This document shows, piece by piece, positions 24,582-33,504 of a DNA stretch of 64,000 nucleotides (position 1 is its first letter; each line of letters begins with the position of its first letter). Origin of the DNA: Cellulomonas sp. C5510 (GTDB taxonomy: Bacteria; Actinomycetota; Actinomycetes; Actinomycetales; Cellulomonadaceae). Under the pieces are notes generated by a model, which ran no database searches, was not told the origin of the DNA, and saw only the letters and a list, made by a program, of their open reading frames with translations. The stretch covers positions 558,001 through 622,000 of the forward strand of contig NZ_CP081862.1 in NCBI RefSeq assembly GCF_019797765.1, read 5' to 3'. Position numbers and translations under genes: made by a program.

Positions 24582-27500
24582 CCGCCGACGTCCTCGGCAC
24601 GCGCGCGCTGCGCGAGCGGGTGCTGAGGACGTGGCGCAGCGACCCCGCGCGCCTGCGCGAGGACGCGAACACCGAGGAGGACCACGCCCGCGGCTACTAC
24701 CGCGACCGCGTGGTGGTGGAGCTGGCGCAGAACGCCGCCGACGCGGCCGTCCGCGCCGGCGTGCCCGGGCGGCTGCTGCTGCGGCTGACCGCCGCGGGGT
24801 CGGACGGCGGCGGCGCGGACGGGGCCGGCACGGGCGGCGGCCCGACCGGGGTCGCGGACGGCGTACCGGTGCTGGTCGCCGCGAACACCGGTGCCCCGCT
24901 GGACGAGGCCGGCGTGGCGTCGCTCGCGTCGATGCGCGCGTCCTCCTCGCGGGACTGGGGCGGGCCGGCGTCGGGCGGCGGCCTGGTCGGGCGGTTCGGC
25001 GTCGGGTTCGCCGCGGTGCGCGCGGTGTCCGACGAGCTCGCGGTGCTCTCGACCTCGGGGTCCGTCCGGTTCTCGCTCGCGGAGACGCGCCAGGACCTCG
25101 CGCTCGCCGCGGCCGGTGAGCCCCGGCTCGCGGACGAGGTGGCCCGGCGGGAGGGGTCGCTGCCGGCGCTGCGGCTCCCGCGGGAGCACGCGGGACGACC
25201 GCCCGGCGGGTACGACACGGCGGTGGTCCTGGCGCTGCGCGACGAGGAGGCCGTCGACGCCGTGCGGCGGATGCTGGCGGAGGTCGGCGACCCGCTGCTG
25301 CTCGCCCTGCCGGCGCTCGCGGAGGTCGTCGTCGAGGACGACCTGGCCGGGACGCGGCGGCGCGTCGCCGACCTGGACCAGAGGTGGCGACGGCGCACCG
25401 CGGAGGGGGAGCTCGAACCGGCCCTGGTCGCGGACCGACCCGTCGAGGAGCGCGGCCGCCGCGGGTGGCGCGTCACCTGGGCGCTGCCGCGGGACGGGCG
25501 GGCGCCGGACACGTGGACGGGCGACGGGGGTCCGGGTGCCGTGCGGGCCCCGGCCGTGCTGCACGCGCCGACGCCGACCGACGACCCCCTGGACCTGCCG
25601 GCCCTGCTCGTCGCGACGCTGCCGCTCGACCCGACCCGCCGGCGTGCAGCGCGCGGCCGGGTGACGGACGCGCTGCTCGACGTCGCGGGCGACCTGTACG
25701 CGCTGCTGGCCGCGGACGTGGCGTCCGACGGCGGGGACGCCCTGCGGCTGGTCCCGCAGGGTCTGCCGGCGGGGGAGGTCGACGCGGCCCTGCGCCCGCG
25801 GCTGCTGGCCGCCCTGTCCCGCACCCCGCTCCTCCCGGTCGCGTCCGCGCCCCCCGGTCCCCCGGGGGATCCTGCGGGCGGTGCGGGCGGTGCGGGCGCG
25901 GGCAGCAGCGGGGACCCCGCGGCGCTGGTCGAGCCGCGGCGGGCCGTGGCGCTCGCGGGGCCGGCCGCGGCGGAGCTGACGCGGGCGCTGGCGCCGTGGT
26001 TCGGCGGGATGGTGGTGCTGGCCGAGGGAGACCTGCCGGCCGCGCGGGCGCTGGGCGTCGAGGTCCGGGAGGTCGCCGACGTCGTGGAGGAGCTGCCCGC
26101 GGCGGCGAACCTGCCGCAGGCACGCTGGCGTGCGCTGTACGAGGCCCTGGCGCCCGCGGTGGGGGACCCGCTGGTGCGGGAGGCGCTCGCCGGGCTGCCG
26201 GTCCCGCTGGCGGACGGGCGCGTGGTCCGCGGGGCGCGGGGGCTGCTGCTGCCGGCCGACGGCTCGGCGGCTGACCGGCCGGGCGACCCCGCGCAGCCGG
26301 GGGGCCTCGCCGCCGCCCTCGGCGTCCTGGGCCGCTGGGGCCTGCGGCTGGTGCACCCGGAGGCCGCGCACCCGGTGCTGGAGCGGCTCGGGGCCGCGCC
26401 CGCCGACCCCGCGGCGCTGCTGGGGCACCCGGGCGTCCGGCAGGCCGTGCTGGACCAGGCCGGCGAGGACGACCTCGACCTCGCCGAGCAGGTCACCGAC
26501 GCGGTGCTGACGCTGGTGCGCGCCACGCTCGCCGGGGGCCCGGACGCCGGCCTCGACCCCGGCACGCCCGTTCCGGCCGGCCGCGCGGTGCTGGGCCTGC
26601 TGACGCTGCGCGACGCCGACGGGGAGCCGGCGCCGGCGCACGGCCTGGTGCTCCCGGGGTCGCGGGCCGCGGCGCTGCTCGACGACCGGGTGCTGGCACC
26701 GGCCGACCCGGCGGCGGTGGACCGCTGGGGGCCTGCGGCGCTCGCGGCCGTGGGGGTGCGCGCCGACCTGGTGCTCCTGCGGCTCGCCGACGTCGCCACG
26801 TCCGGGCCGGACCTCGACGAGGACGCCGAGCTGGTGACCGACGGCCTCGACGGGTGGGACGACTACCTGGCGGAGGTCGCCCGGCTGCTCGGCGAGGGGG
26901 AGTCGCTGCCGGAGGTCGTCGCGGTCGCGGACCTCGACGCCGTCGACCCCGGGGCGTGGTCGCGGGTGCTCGCCCGGTTCGCGGAGCCCGGGCCGCTGCG
27001 CCGGGCGCTGCTCGAGCCGGTGCGGGCGGAGCAGGCCACGGGCACCGCCCCGTCGTACACGGCGTGGTGGCTGCGGCACCGCTCCGGCCTCGTGCCGGGC
27101 GGGCCGTTCGCCGTCGCGGGCGCCGAGCCGGCCGCCGCACGGCTGCTGCCCCCGGCTCCGGCGGACGTCGCCGGGCTGGACGACGCGGTGCTGGCCGCGC
27201 TCGGCGGGGTCGCGCGCGTCGCCGACGTGCCGGCCCCCGACTGGAACCGGCTGCTGCGCGCCGCGGCTCCGGTGGGCGCCCCCGTCGACCTCGCACTGGC
27301 CGCGGCGGTCTGGGCGGCCTGGGCGGGCCGCGCCCGGGCGTGGGCGGACGACGACGCCGGGCGGCCCGGGCTGGACGTGCTCCCCGCGCTCGTCGCCCCG
27401 GACCGGGTGGCGCTGGTGCACGCGGAGGACGCCGCGGTGGCGCCCGAGCCGATGTGGTGGCAGCGCACGGACGTGGCCGCGATGGTGCCGCCGGTGGGGC

Positions 27501-27898
27501 CCGCGGACCCGGACGACCTCGCGGAGGCGCTGGGGGTGCCGACCGCGGACGAGCTCGCCGACGGGGCGGTCGCGCAGGAGGACGGCGACGACGCCGGCGC
27601 CCTGACGGCCACGCCGCCCGCCGTGCGGACGCTGCTGCCGGGAGCCCCGTCCACCTGGGTGGAGCACGAGTCGCTGCGGGTGGACGGCGTCCCGGTGGAC
27701 TGGTGGGTCGAGGGGACGGGCCCGGCAGCCGTCGTGCACGCGACGCACCTCGCGGGACTGGCGCGCGGTCTCGTGCAGGCGGCCGGCGCGTGGCACCTGC
27801 GGCACGCGGTGGAGCTGGTGCTGCTCGAGCCGGAGCGGGTGGCGGAGCTCGCCGTGGAGCAGGCCGCCGACGGGCGGGGCATGATGTCGGGGCGATGA
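24578..27898 (+). CDS. Sacsin N-terminal-type ATP-binding (GHKL) protein
   Basis: 1106 residues. The N-terminal GHKL ATPase fold has VELAQNAADAA (N-box Asn about 52), VAANTGAPLD replacing the usual D-x-G box, SMRASSSR, and GRFGVGFAAV (Gly-rich lid, about 140). This layout matches the sacsin/HSP90-like N-terminal module. The remaining 850 residues are Ala/Leu/Pro-rich without a family I recognise. HSP90-like ATPases of this type act as chaperones or as recognition modules; a function is not established. It is translationally coupled both to DUF3027 (GTGA) and to the following MFS gene (ATGA), so the three work in one operon. Confidence 0.82.
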   Translation: MTADVLGTRALRERVLRTWRSDPARLREDANTEEDHARGYYRDRVVVELAQNAADAAVRAGVPGRLLLRLTAAGSDGGGADGAGTGGGPTGVADGVPVLVAANTGAPLDEAGVASLASMRASSSRDWGGPASGGGLVGRFGVGFAAVRAVSDELAVLSTSGSVRFSLAETRQDLALAAAGEPRLADEVARREGSLPALRLPREHAGRPPGGYDTAVVLALRDEEAVDAVRRMLAEVGDPLLLALPALAEVVVEDDLAGTRRRVADLDQRWRRRTAEGELEPALVADRPVEERGRRGWRVTWALPRDGRAPDTWTGDGGPGAVRAPAVLHAPTPTDDPLDLPALLVATLPLDPTRRRAARGRVTDALLDVAGDLYALLAADVASDGGDALRLVPQGLPAGEVDAALRPRLLAALSRTPLLPVASAPPGPPGDPAGGAGGAGAGSSGDPAALVEPRRAVALAGPAAAELTRALAPWFGGMVVLAEGDLPAARALGVEVREVADVVEELPAAANLPQARWRALYEALAPAVGDPLVREALAGLPVPLADGRVVRGARGLLLPADGSAADRPGDPAQPGGLAAALGVLGRWGLRLVHPEAAHPVLERLGAAPADPAALLGHPGVRQAVLDQAGEDDLDLAEQVTDAVLTLVRATLAGGPDAGLDPGTPVPAGRAVLGLLTLRDADGEPAPAHGLVLPGSRAAALLDDRVLAPADPAAVDRWGPAALAAVGVRADLVLLRLADVATSGPDLDEDAELVTDGLDGWDDYLAEVARLLGEGESLPEVVAVADLDAVDPGAWSRVLARFAEPGPLRRALLEPVRAEQATGTAPSYTAWWLRHRSGLVPGGPFAVAGAEPAAARLLPPAPADVAGLDDAVLAALGGVARVADVPAPDWNRLLRAAAPVGAPVDLALAAAVWAAWAGRARAWADDDAGRPGLDVLPALVAPDRVALVHAEDAAVAPEPMWWQRTDVAAMVPPVGPADPDDLAEALGVPTADELADGAVAQEDGDDAGALTATPPAVRTLLPGAPSTWVEHESLRVDGVPVDWWVEGTGPAAVVHATHLAGLARGLVQAAGAWHLRHAVELVLLEPERVAELAVEQAADGRGMMSGR

Positions 27899-29127
27899 CC
27901 CGCTCCCTCCTGACCTCCGCCTACCTGCCCGCCCTGCTCTACGAGACGGGGCTCGGCGCCGTCACCCCGGTGGTCGCGCTGGTCGCAGCGGAGCTCGGTG
28001 CGGGCCTCGACCGGGCCGCGCTCGTGGTGGCGCTCGTCGGCGTCGGCCAGATCCTCGGGGACGTCCCGGCCGGGGCGCTCGCCGCCCGCGTGGGCGACCG
28101 GCGCGCGATGATCGTGGCGGCGGGCGTCGCCTGCGTCGCGCTGGCGACCTGCGCGCTCGCGCCCACGCTCCCGGTGCTCGGCGCGGGGGTGCTGGTCATG
28201 GGGGCCGCCTCCGCGGTGTTCCACCTCGCCCGGCAGGCGTACCTCACGGAGGCCGTGCCGGTCGTGAACCGGGCCCGTGCGCTGTCGACGCTGGGCGGGG
28301 TCGCGCGGATCGGCGTGTTCCTCGGGCCGTTCCTCGGGGCGGGGGTGCTGCACCTCGGCGGCCTGCGGTCCGTGTTCTGGCTCGCTGTCGGCACGAGCGT
28401 CGCGGCCGCGCTCGTCGTCGGCCTCGCGGGAGACCCGGACGACCCGCACGGCGCCCCGCGCCCCCGGTCGGCCGTGTCGACGGCGGCGCTGGTCCGGCGG
28501 CACGCGCGGCTGCTGGCGACGCTCGGCGTGGCGGTCGTGCTGGTCGGCGCGGTGCGCTCCACGCGCCAGGTCGTCCTGCCGCTGTGGTCGGAGCACCTGG
28601 GCCTGTCGCCGGCGACCACCAGCCTCGTGTTCGGGATCTCGGGCGCGGTCGACATGCTGCTGTTCTACCCGGCGGGCAAGGTCATGGACCGCCGCGGCCG
28701 GCTGTGGGTGGCGGTGCCGTCGATGCTGGTGCTCGGCGGGGCGATCGCGGCGCTGCCGCTGACGGGCTCCCTGGCGGGGCTGACGGTGGTGGCGATGGTC
28801 ATGGGGTTCGGCAACGGCATCGGCTCGGGCATCCTCATGACGCTCGGCGCGGACGTCGCACCGCCGGACGCCAGGGCGAGGTTCCTCGGGGTGTGGCGGG
28901 TGTTCCAGGACTCCGGCGCGGCGGCCGGACCGCTGGTCGTGTCCGCGGTGGCGGCAGCCGGGAGCCTGGCCGCGGGCATCGTGACGATGGGGGCTGCGGG
29001 CGTGCTGTCCGCGGCCGCGCTCGCGGCGTTCGTGCCCCGGTGGTCGGAGCACGCGACGGGCCGGACGCGGGCGCGGGCCGCGGAGGCGCGCGCCGCGCGC
29101 GAGGTCGCCCGGACGGACGACGCCTGA
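27895..29127 (+). CDS. MFS transporter
   Basis: 410 residues with about 12 hydrophobic segments. GALAARVGDRRAMIVAA in the loop 2-3 region is the MFS signature, with a second copy GKVMDRRGRLWVA in the C-terminal half. It is drug-efflux-like in general character, but the substrate is unknown. The start overlaps the stop of the sacsin-like gene as ATGA. Mycobacteria have an MFS gene (Rv0876c) next to the DUF3027 gene and DUF2530 nearby, so this is a long-conserved neighbourhood. The C-terminal 25 residues are charged and cytoplasmic. Confidence 0.88.
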   Translation: MTRSLLTSAYLPALLYETGLGAVTPVVALVAAELGAGLDRAALVVALVGVGQILGDVPAGALAARVGDRRAMIVAAGVACVALATCALAPTLPVLGAGVLVMGAASAVFHLARQAYLTEAVPVVNRARALSTLGGVARIGVFLGPFLGAGVLHLGGLRSVFWLAVGTSVAAALVVGLAGDPDDPHGAPRPRSAVSTAALVRRHARLLATLGVAVVLVGAVRSTRQVVLPLWSEHLGLSPATTSLVFGISGAVDMLLFYPAGKVMDRRGRLWVAVPSMLVLGGAIAALPLTGSLAGLTVVAMVMGFGNGIGSGILMTLGADVAPPDARARFLGVWRVFQDSGAAAGPLVVSAVAAAGSLAAGIVTMGAAGVLSAAALAAFVPRWSEHATGRTRARAAEARAAREVARTDDA

Positions 29128-29141
29128 CGGTGCGCGCCCGC

Positions 29142-29182
29142 GCCGTGCCCGGCGGGCCGAGCGCGCCGTGCCCGGCGGGCCG
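29142..29182. repeat. Short direct repeat downstream of the MFS gene
   Basis: GCCGTGCCCGGCGGGCCG occurs at 29142-29159 and again at 29165-29182, 23 bp apart. It fills most of the gap between the MFS and DUF2530 stops. Each unit contains the small palindrome CCCGGCGGG and might help termination. Otherwise no function is visible. Confidence 0.6.
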
Positions 29183-29425
29183 TCAGCGCCCGGGCCGGCG
29201 GCGGCTCCAGCCGAGGCCCAGGACCCCCAGCGCCGCGCCCACGGCGCAGGTCCACACGCCGAGCGGCCCGGCGGCGCCCGTGAGCCACAGCACCAGCGCG
29301 ACGACCAGCGCCGTCAGCCAGACCGCGATGCCGACGAGGAACACCGGCCGCAGGCTCACGGGCACCGGGTCGGGCGCGGGCTTGCGCTGCTCGGGGCGCA
29401 GGGCGAGGCGGATGAACGACGGCAC
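29183..29425 (-). CDS. DUF2530 small membrane protein
   Basis: 80 residues. A polar N-terminus with KPAPDPVPVSLRPV is followed by two transmembrane segments (about 28-50 and 54-72) and a basic end (WSRRRPGR), as in the DUF2530 family of actinobacteria (for example Rv0879c). The function is unknown. The start is GTG 29425; TAGGGT (29432-29437, minus strand) lies 6 nt upstream without a ribosome site, suggesting a leaderless mRNA. It is convergent with the MFS gene of the cspB block. Confidence 0.85.
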   Translation of the reverse strand: MPSFIRLALRPEQRKPAPDPVPVSLRPVFLVGIAVWLTALVVALVLWLTGAAGPLGVWTCAVGAALGVLGLGWSRRRPGR

Positions 29426-29481
29426 GGCACCACCCTAGGCCGTGCGGGACGGCGCCCGGTGCGGGTCGCAGGCCCCTGCGG

Positions 29482-30726
29482 TCAGTCGCCGAACGCCAGC
29501 GCCGTGGCCGTGCCGAGCGCCTGCGGCACGGCCGCCAGGTACGCGTGCGCGACGTCCCACGGCTCCAGCCCGGTGGCCTGCACGGCCTCGGTGTCGTTCT
29601 CCTCGTGCGCCAGGACCGCGGCGAGCACCTTCCCGAGCCGGCCGTCGTGCCGCAGCAGCGCCCCCGCGAGCGCGTCGGAGACCCCCGTGCGCTCGACGAG
29701 CTCGACGAGGTCGATGGACTGCTGCGCCGCCACCGCGGACAGCAGACCGACGGTGTACCCGGCGTCGTCGCCGGCGAGGGTGTGGCACGCGGTGGCGCGC
29801 GTGAGGACCGACCACAGCGACGCCACGGACGTCGGCCGGGCCTGGATGAGCGACGCGATGGCCAGGGCGTGCAGCTGCCGCGGCCCGACGAGCACGACGG
29901 CCTGCTGCACGGAGTCGATCTCCCGGCGCAGGCCGAACGCCGAGGAGTTGACCAGGTGCAGCACGCGCATCGACAGCTCGGGGTCGGCGGCGACGGTCCG
30001 CACGACGGCGTGCTGGTCGACAGGGTCCTGCCCGAGCACGCGCACGAGCTCCAGGCACTGCAGCTCGCCCGCGGAGAACGTCCGGCGCACCGGCGGGGTG
30101 TCGCGCTGGAACATCGGGCCCTGCATCAGGTCGGCGCCGAGGGACAGCGCCAGTGCGACCCGCTCGGCGTCGTCCGCGTGCTCGCCGACCACCGTGGCGC
30201 CGGCGGCGTGCGCGCGGGAGACGAGGTCGGCCAGCTGGTCGGGCCCCCGTCGCAGGTCGACCTTGACCAGCGACGCCCGCGGGAGCAGGCGGTCCTGGGG
30301 CAGGGAGCCGTCGTAGTCGGCCAGCGCGACGCGCGAGCCGCGGGCCGTGGTGGCGGCGACGAGCGCATCGGCCTCGGGGTGCCGCGTCAGGGCGGGCGTG
30401 ACCTCGAGCACCAGGCGCGCGGCGTCGTACCAGACGGCCACGGAGCCGGAGAGCAGCCCGGTGGTCGCGCGCAGCAGCACGGGCCGGTCGTCCGCGAGGC
30501 CCGTGAGGTCCAGGCGCCGGTACGCGGTCTCGACGGCGGGCTCGGTGACCTCCTCCGGCAGCGGGACGCCGGACGGGCCGCCGACGCGCACGCGCACGGC
30601 GTAGCCGAACACGCTCCGGTCGGGGTGGACGACCGGCTGGCGCAGCACGGTGGTCTCACCGCCGCCGATGGGCCCGGCGGGGCGGGGAGCCGCCGGCGCG
30701 ACGTCGTCGCCGAGGGGGGTGGTCAT
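29482..30726 (-). CDS. Degenerate EAL-HDOD protein at the end of the flgN-flgK-flgL-fliW operon
   Basis: 414 residues. It has the two-domain order of the protein at 21894: an EAL-like region (about 30-210) and HDOD (about 215-400; ELVRVLGQDPVDQHAVVRTVA, VLHLVNSSAFG, QAVVLVGPRQL). The EAL active-site residues are largely lost: GYAVRV replaces the GYELL/EAL box, LLRATTG replaces the Asn motif, and LADYDG replaces DDFG, while VKVDL and MQGPMF persist. It is therefore probably a binding or scaffold protein, not a phosphodiesterase. AGGAG precedes ATG 30726. It lies 25 nt downstream of fliW, so it is coexpressed with hook-filament genes. Confidence 0.85.
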   Translation of the reverse strand: MTTPLGDDVAPAAPRPAGPIGGGETTVLRQPVVHPDRSVFGYAVRVRVGGPSGVPLPEEVTEPAVETAYRRLDLTGLADDRPVLLRATTGLLSGSVAVWYDAARLVLEVTPALTRHPEADALVAATTARGSRVALADYDGSLPQDRLLPRASLVKVDLRRGPDQLADLVSRAHAAGATVVGEHADDAERVALALSLGADLMQGPMFQRDTPPVRRTFSAGELQCLELVRVLGQDPVDQHAVVRTVAADPELSMRVLHLVNSSAFGLRREIDSVQQAVVLVGPRQLHALAIASLIQARPTSVASLWSVLTRATACHTLAGDDAGYTVGLLSAVAAQQSIDLVELVERTGVSDALAGALLRHDGRLGKVLAAVLAHEENDTEAVQATGLEPWDVAHAYLAAVPQALGTATALAFGD

Positions 30727-30751
30727 GGCGGGCTCCTGCGGGAGGGGACGG

Positions 30752-31177
30752 TCAGGCGGCCGGGGCGAGCGGCGCGCGCAGCGGCCAGTCCTCCGTGAGG
30801 ACGGTCTGCACGGCCGTCCCGCTCACGGGGTCCAGGACCAGGGGCGCGAGGAGGTTCGCGGTCGGCGGCTCGCCTCCGTCCGCGGGGCGGACCACGACGA
30901 GCCGCACCGCGTGGGCGCGGTCGGTGCCGAGGGCCGCGAGCACGTCCGCGTCGAGGGCGGGCGCGTACTCCGGGAAGAACACGGCCGGGTCGACGACGAA
31001 GAGCCGCACCGGGCGGGCACCCTCGGGCTCGGAGCGCAGCGCGTAGAGCACGCCGGCGTCGTCCAGCGGGGTGAGCGTGAAGTCCTCGTAGCCCGCGAGC
31101 CCCGGCATGGGGGACTGCAGGTGGAGGTGCTCGGGCAGGTGGGTGCGACGCGCGGCGTCGACGAGGTCAGCGGTCAT
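30752..31177 (-). CDS. fliW: Flagellar assembly factor FliW
   Basis: 141 residues. The family pattern MPGLAGYEDFTLTPL near the start and PTANLLAPLVLDP near residue 107 identifies FliW. FliW binds flagellin in the cytoplasm and, when freed by flagellin export, binds CsrA and relieves its block on flagellin translation. csrA is encoded at 61644, and the fliC leader has CsrA-type sites, so the circuit is complete in this window. The ATG overlaps the flgL stop as ATGA (31174-31177). Confidence 0.93.
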   Translation of the reverse strand: MTADLVDAARRTHLPEHLHLQSPMPGLAGYEDFTLTPLDDAGVLYALRSEPEGARPVRLFVVDPAVFFPEYAPALDADVLAALGTDRAHAVRLVVVRPADGGEPPTANLLAPLVLDPVSGTAVQTVLTEDWPLRAPLAPAA

Positions 31178-32076
31178 CGCAGGAAGTCCAGGAGGGTCGG
31201 CTGAAGCACCTTGGCGGCGGCGCCCAGGGCGCCCTGGTACGCGACCTCCTGCGACTGGATGTCGAGGATGATCTGCGCGAGGTCGACGTCCTGGATGGCT
31301 CCGAGGCGCGTCTTGGCGGTGATCTGGTTGGCGGAGATGAGGTCCTGCGCCGAGTCGACCTGGTTCTGGCGGGCACCGTTGGACGACAGCTCCGTGAGCA
31401 TGTTGTCGAGGTGGCCGTCGATCTCGTCGAGGAACGCGGAGGGGGCGAAGTCCGTGGTCGTGTCGTTCAGCGCGGCCGTGATGCGGTCGAGCACGGCGAA
31501 CACCGAGTCGGTGCCCTCGCCGAAGACGGCCGAGCCGGTGCTGTCGACGCGCACCGTGGTGTCGCTCGCGACCGTGCGCTCGACGCGTCCGGTGGCGACG
31601 CCGTTGAAGACGTAGCCGCCCGCGGCGTCGCTGAACGCCTCCCCGGAGACGGTGCCCGCGAAGACGGACCGCCCCAGGTACGTGGTGTTCGCCTGGGCCA
31701 GCAGCGACTCGCGGATGCCCTCGATCTCCTGGGCGAGCGCCGCCCGGGAGGTGGTGCCGAGCGCACCGCTGCCGCCCTGGACGGTGAGGTTGCGGGCCTT
31801 GCGGAGCGAGGCGAGCGACGTGGTGAGCGCGCTGTCGACCGTGAGCAGCCAGGCCTCGCCGTCGGCGGCGTTCCGGCTGTACTGGTCGAGCAGCCGCTGG
31901 TCGCCCTGGATGCGCAGCACGTCGGCGGTGCCGGCGGGGTCGTCGGAGGCGACGTTGATCTTCGTGCCCGACGACATCTGCGCCTGCAGCTCGGACATCT
32001 TGTGCAGGTTGGTCTGCAGGTTGCCCAGCGTCGAGGCCCGCACCGTGAAGTGCGTGACGCGCCCGATGGTGCTCAT
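31174..32076 (-). CDS. flgL: Flagellar hook-filament junction protein FlgL (HAP3)
   Basis: 300 residues. The flagellin-like N-terminal helix is RVTHFTVRASTLGNLQTNLH followed by LQAQMSSGTKINVASDDPAG. The C-terminal helix begins DLAQIILDIQSQEVAYQGAL and ends LQPTLLDFLR. It forms the second junction layer between the hook and the filament and is exported by the flagellar type III system. It overlaps flgK upstream (ATGA 32073-32076) and fliW downstream. Confidence 0.95.
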   Translation of the reverse strand: MSTIGRVTHFTVRASTLGNLQTNLHKMSELQAQMSSGTKINVASDDPAGTADVLRIQGDQRLLDQYSRNAADGEAWLLTVDSALTTSLASLRKARNLTVQGGSGALGTTSRAALAQEIEGIRESLLAQANTTYLGRSVFAGTVSGEAFSDAAGGYVFNGVATGRVERTVASDTTVRVDSTGSAVFGEGTDSVFAVLDRITAALNDTTTDFAPSAFLDEIDGHLDNMLTELSSNGARQNQVDSAQDLISANQITAKTRLGAIQDVDLAQIILDIQSQEVAYQGALGAAAKVLQPTLLDFLR

Positions 32077-33491
32077 CGGCCCACCACCCCCGTCCGGTTG
32101 ATCAGCGTGTCGAGCATCTCGTCCACCGCGGTCAGCACGCGGGCCGCCCCCTCGTACGCCCGCTGGAACGCGAGCATGTTGACGGTCTCCTCGTCGGTGT
32201 CGACGGAGGTCTGCGCGAGCTGGGCGGTCGCGGCGGTGGCGCGTGCGGCCTCGGCGACCGTGGCGCGGGAGGACGCGCTCGCGGACTTCACACCGAGGTC
32301 GACGACGAACGCGGACCACAGGGAGTCGGGCCCGCCGGCGGTCTTCGCGAGCCCGGCGATCTTCTCCCCGACGGTGCCGTCGAACGCCTCCGCGGCGTTG
32401 GCGGACACCGCGATGTCGTCGGGGTCCGTGATCGCGACCGCGAGGCTCTTGGCCGGGCTGCCGGAGTCGTAGGTGAAGAAGTCGATGCCGGTGCGCCCGT
32501 CGACGGTGTAGCCGTCCTGGTGGATCGCGTTGACCTGCTCGGCGATCTGCGTGGCGAGCCCGTCGAGCTGCGCGGCCGCCCCGGTGAGGACGCCGCCGCT
32601 GCCCGCGGGGGCGAGGACGGTGAGCAGGCCGGCGACCGTGCCGCCGTCGATGCCGGAGGCGTGGCCGGTCTTCGCCCACCGGATGGTGACCGCGTCCCCG
32701 GCGACGGCGCCCTGGAACGACACCGGGCTGGTGGGGGCGACCTCGAGCGCGTTGGCGCTGCCCCCGGAGACCAGGGCGTTGCCGGCGACCATCACGTCGA
32801 GCGTGCCGTCCGCGTTCGCGCGGGTGGACGCGCCGACGAGGGACGACAGCTGCGTGACGAGCAGGTCGCGCTGGTCCATGAGCTCGTTGGCCGACCCGCC
32901 CGCGTTGGTGATCGCGAGGATGCGGGTGTTGAGGTCGGCGACGTTCGCGGCGGTGGTGTTCACCTGCGTGACGAGCGACGTGGTGGTCGTCAGCGCCTGC
33001 TGCCACTGGGTGTCGATGTCGCGGTACATCGTGCCGATCCGGTCGGCGACGGCCTTGCCGCGCTCGAGCAGCACGGAGCGGTTGGCGACGGTCCCGGACG
33101 AGTTGGCGACGTCCGACCAGGACGTCCAGAACGCGGTGAGGTCCTTCGAGAACCCGGTCGCGGACGGCTCGCCGATGGTGGTCTCGAGCGTCTTGTACTC
33201 GGTCGCCACGGCGGACAGCCGGGAGGCGCCGGAGGTCTCGTTGCGGACCCGGGCGTCGAGGAACACGTCGCCGAGCCGCTCGATGCCGGTCACCGCTGTG
33301 CCGATGCCGACGCCGTCCGTCGTGGAGAACATCGACGGCACGGTGGCGGCGGGCAGGGAGCTCATCGCGGCGCGCTGCCGCGTGTAGCCGACCGTGTTGG
33401 CGTTGGCCACGTTCTGGCCCGACACCTCGAGCGCCTGGCGCTGCGCGATCAGGGAGCTGAGGGCGGTGCCCAGTCCGGAGAAGGTGCTCAA
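32073..33491 (-). CDS. flgK: Flagellar hook-associated protein FlgK (HAP1), TTG start
   Basis: 472 residues. The N-terminus STFSGLGTALSSLIAQRQAL with SGQNVANANTVGYTRQ is the conserved rod/hook-type start, and the C-terminus has EETVNMLAFQRAYEGAARVL. It builds the first hook-filament junction zone. The only start that fits the conserved N-terminus is TTG 33491, with GAGG 5 nt upstream; ATG and GTG are absent there. TTG may lower its translation relative to flgL. It follows flgN, its predicted export chaperone, by 13 nt. Confidence 0.95.
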   Translation of the reverse strand: MSTFSGLGTALSSLIAQRQALEVSGQNVANANTVGYTRQRAAMSSLPAATVPSMFSTTDGVGIGTAVTGIERLGDVFLDARVRNETSGASRLSAVATEYKTLETTIGEPSATGFSKDLTAFWTSWSDVANSSGTVANRSVLLERGKAVADRIGTMYRDIDTQWQQALTTTTSLVTQVNTTAANVADLNTRILAITNAGGSANELMDQRDLLVTQLSSLVGASTRANADGTLDVMVAGNALVSGGSANALEVAPTSPVSFQGAVAGDAVTIRWAKTGHASGIDGGTVAGLLTVLAPAGSGGVLTGAAAQLDGLATQIAEQVNAIHQDGYTVDGRTGIDFFTYDSGSPAKSLAVAITDPDDIAVSANAAEAFDGTVGEKIAGLAKTAGGPDSLWSAFVVDLGVKSASASSRATVAEAARATAATAQLAQTSVDTDEETVNMLAFQRAYEGAARVLTAVDEMLDTLINRTGVVGR

Positions 33492-33504
33492 CGGGTCCTC
33501 TTCC

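Noticed and set aside
29482..30726. Active cyclic-di-GMP phosphodiesterase.
   Set aside because: The EAL, Asn and DDFG positions are not conserved, so catalytic annotation is unsupported.
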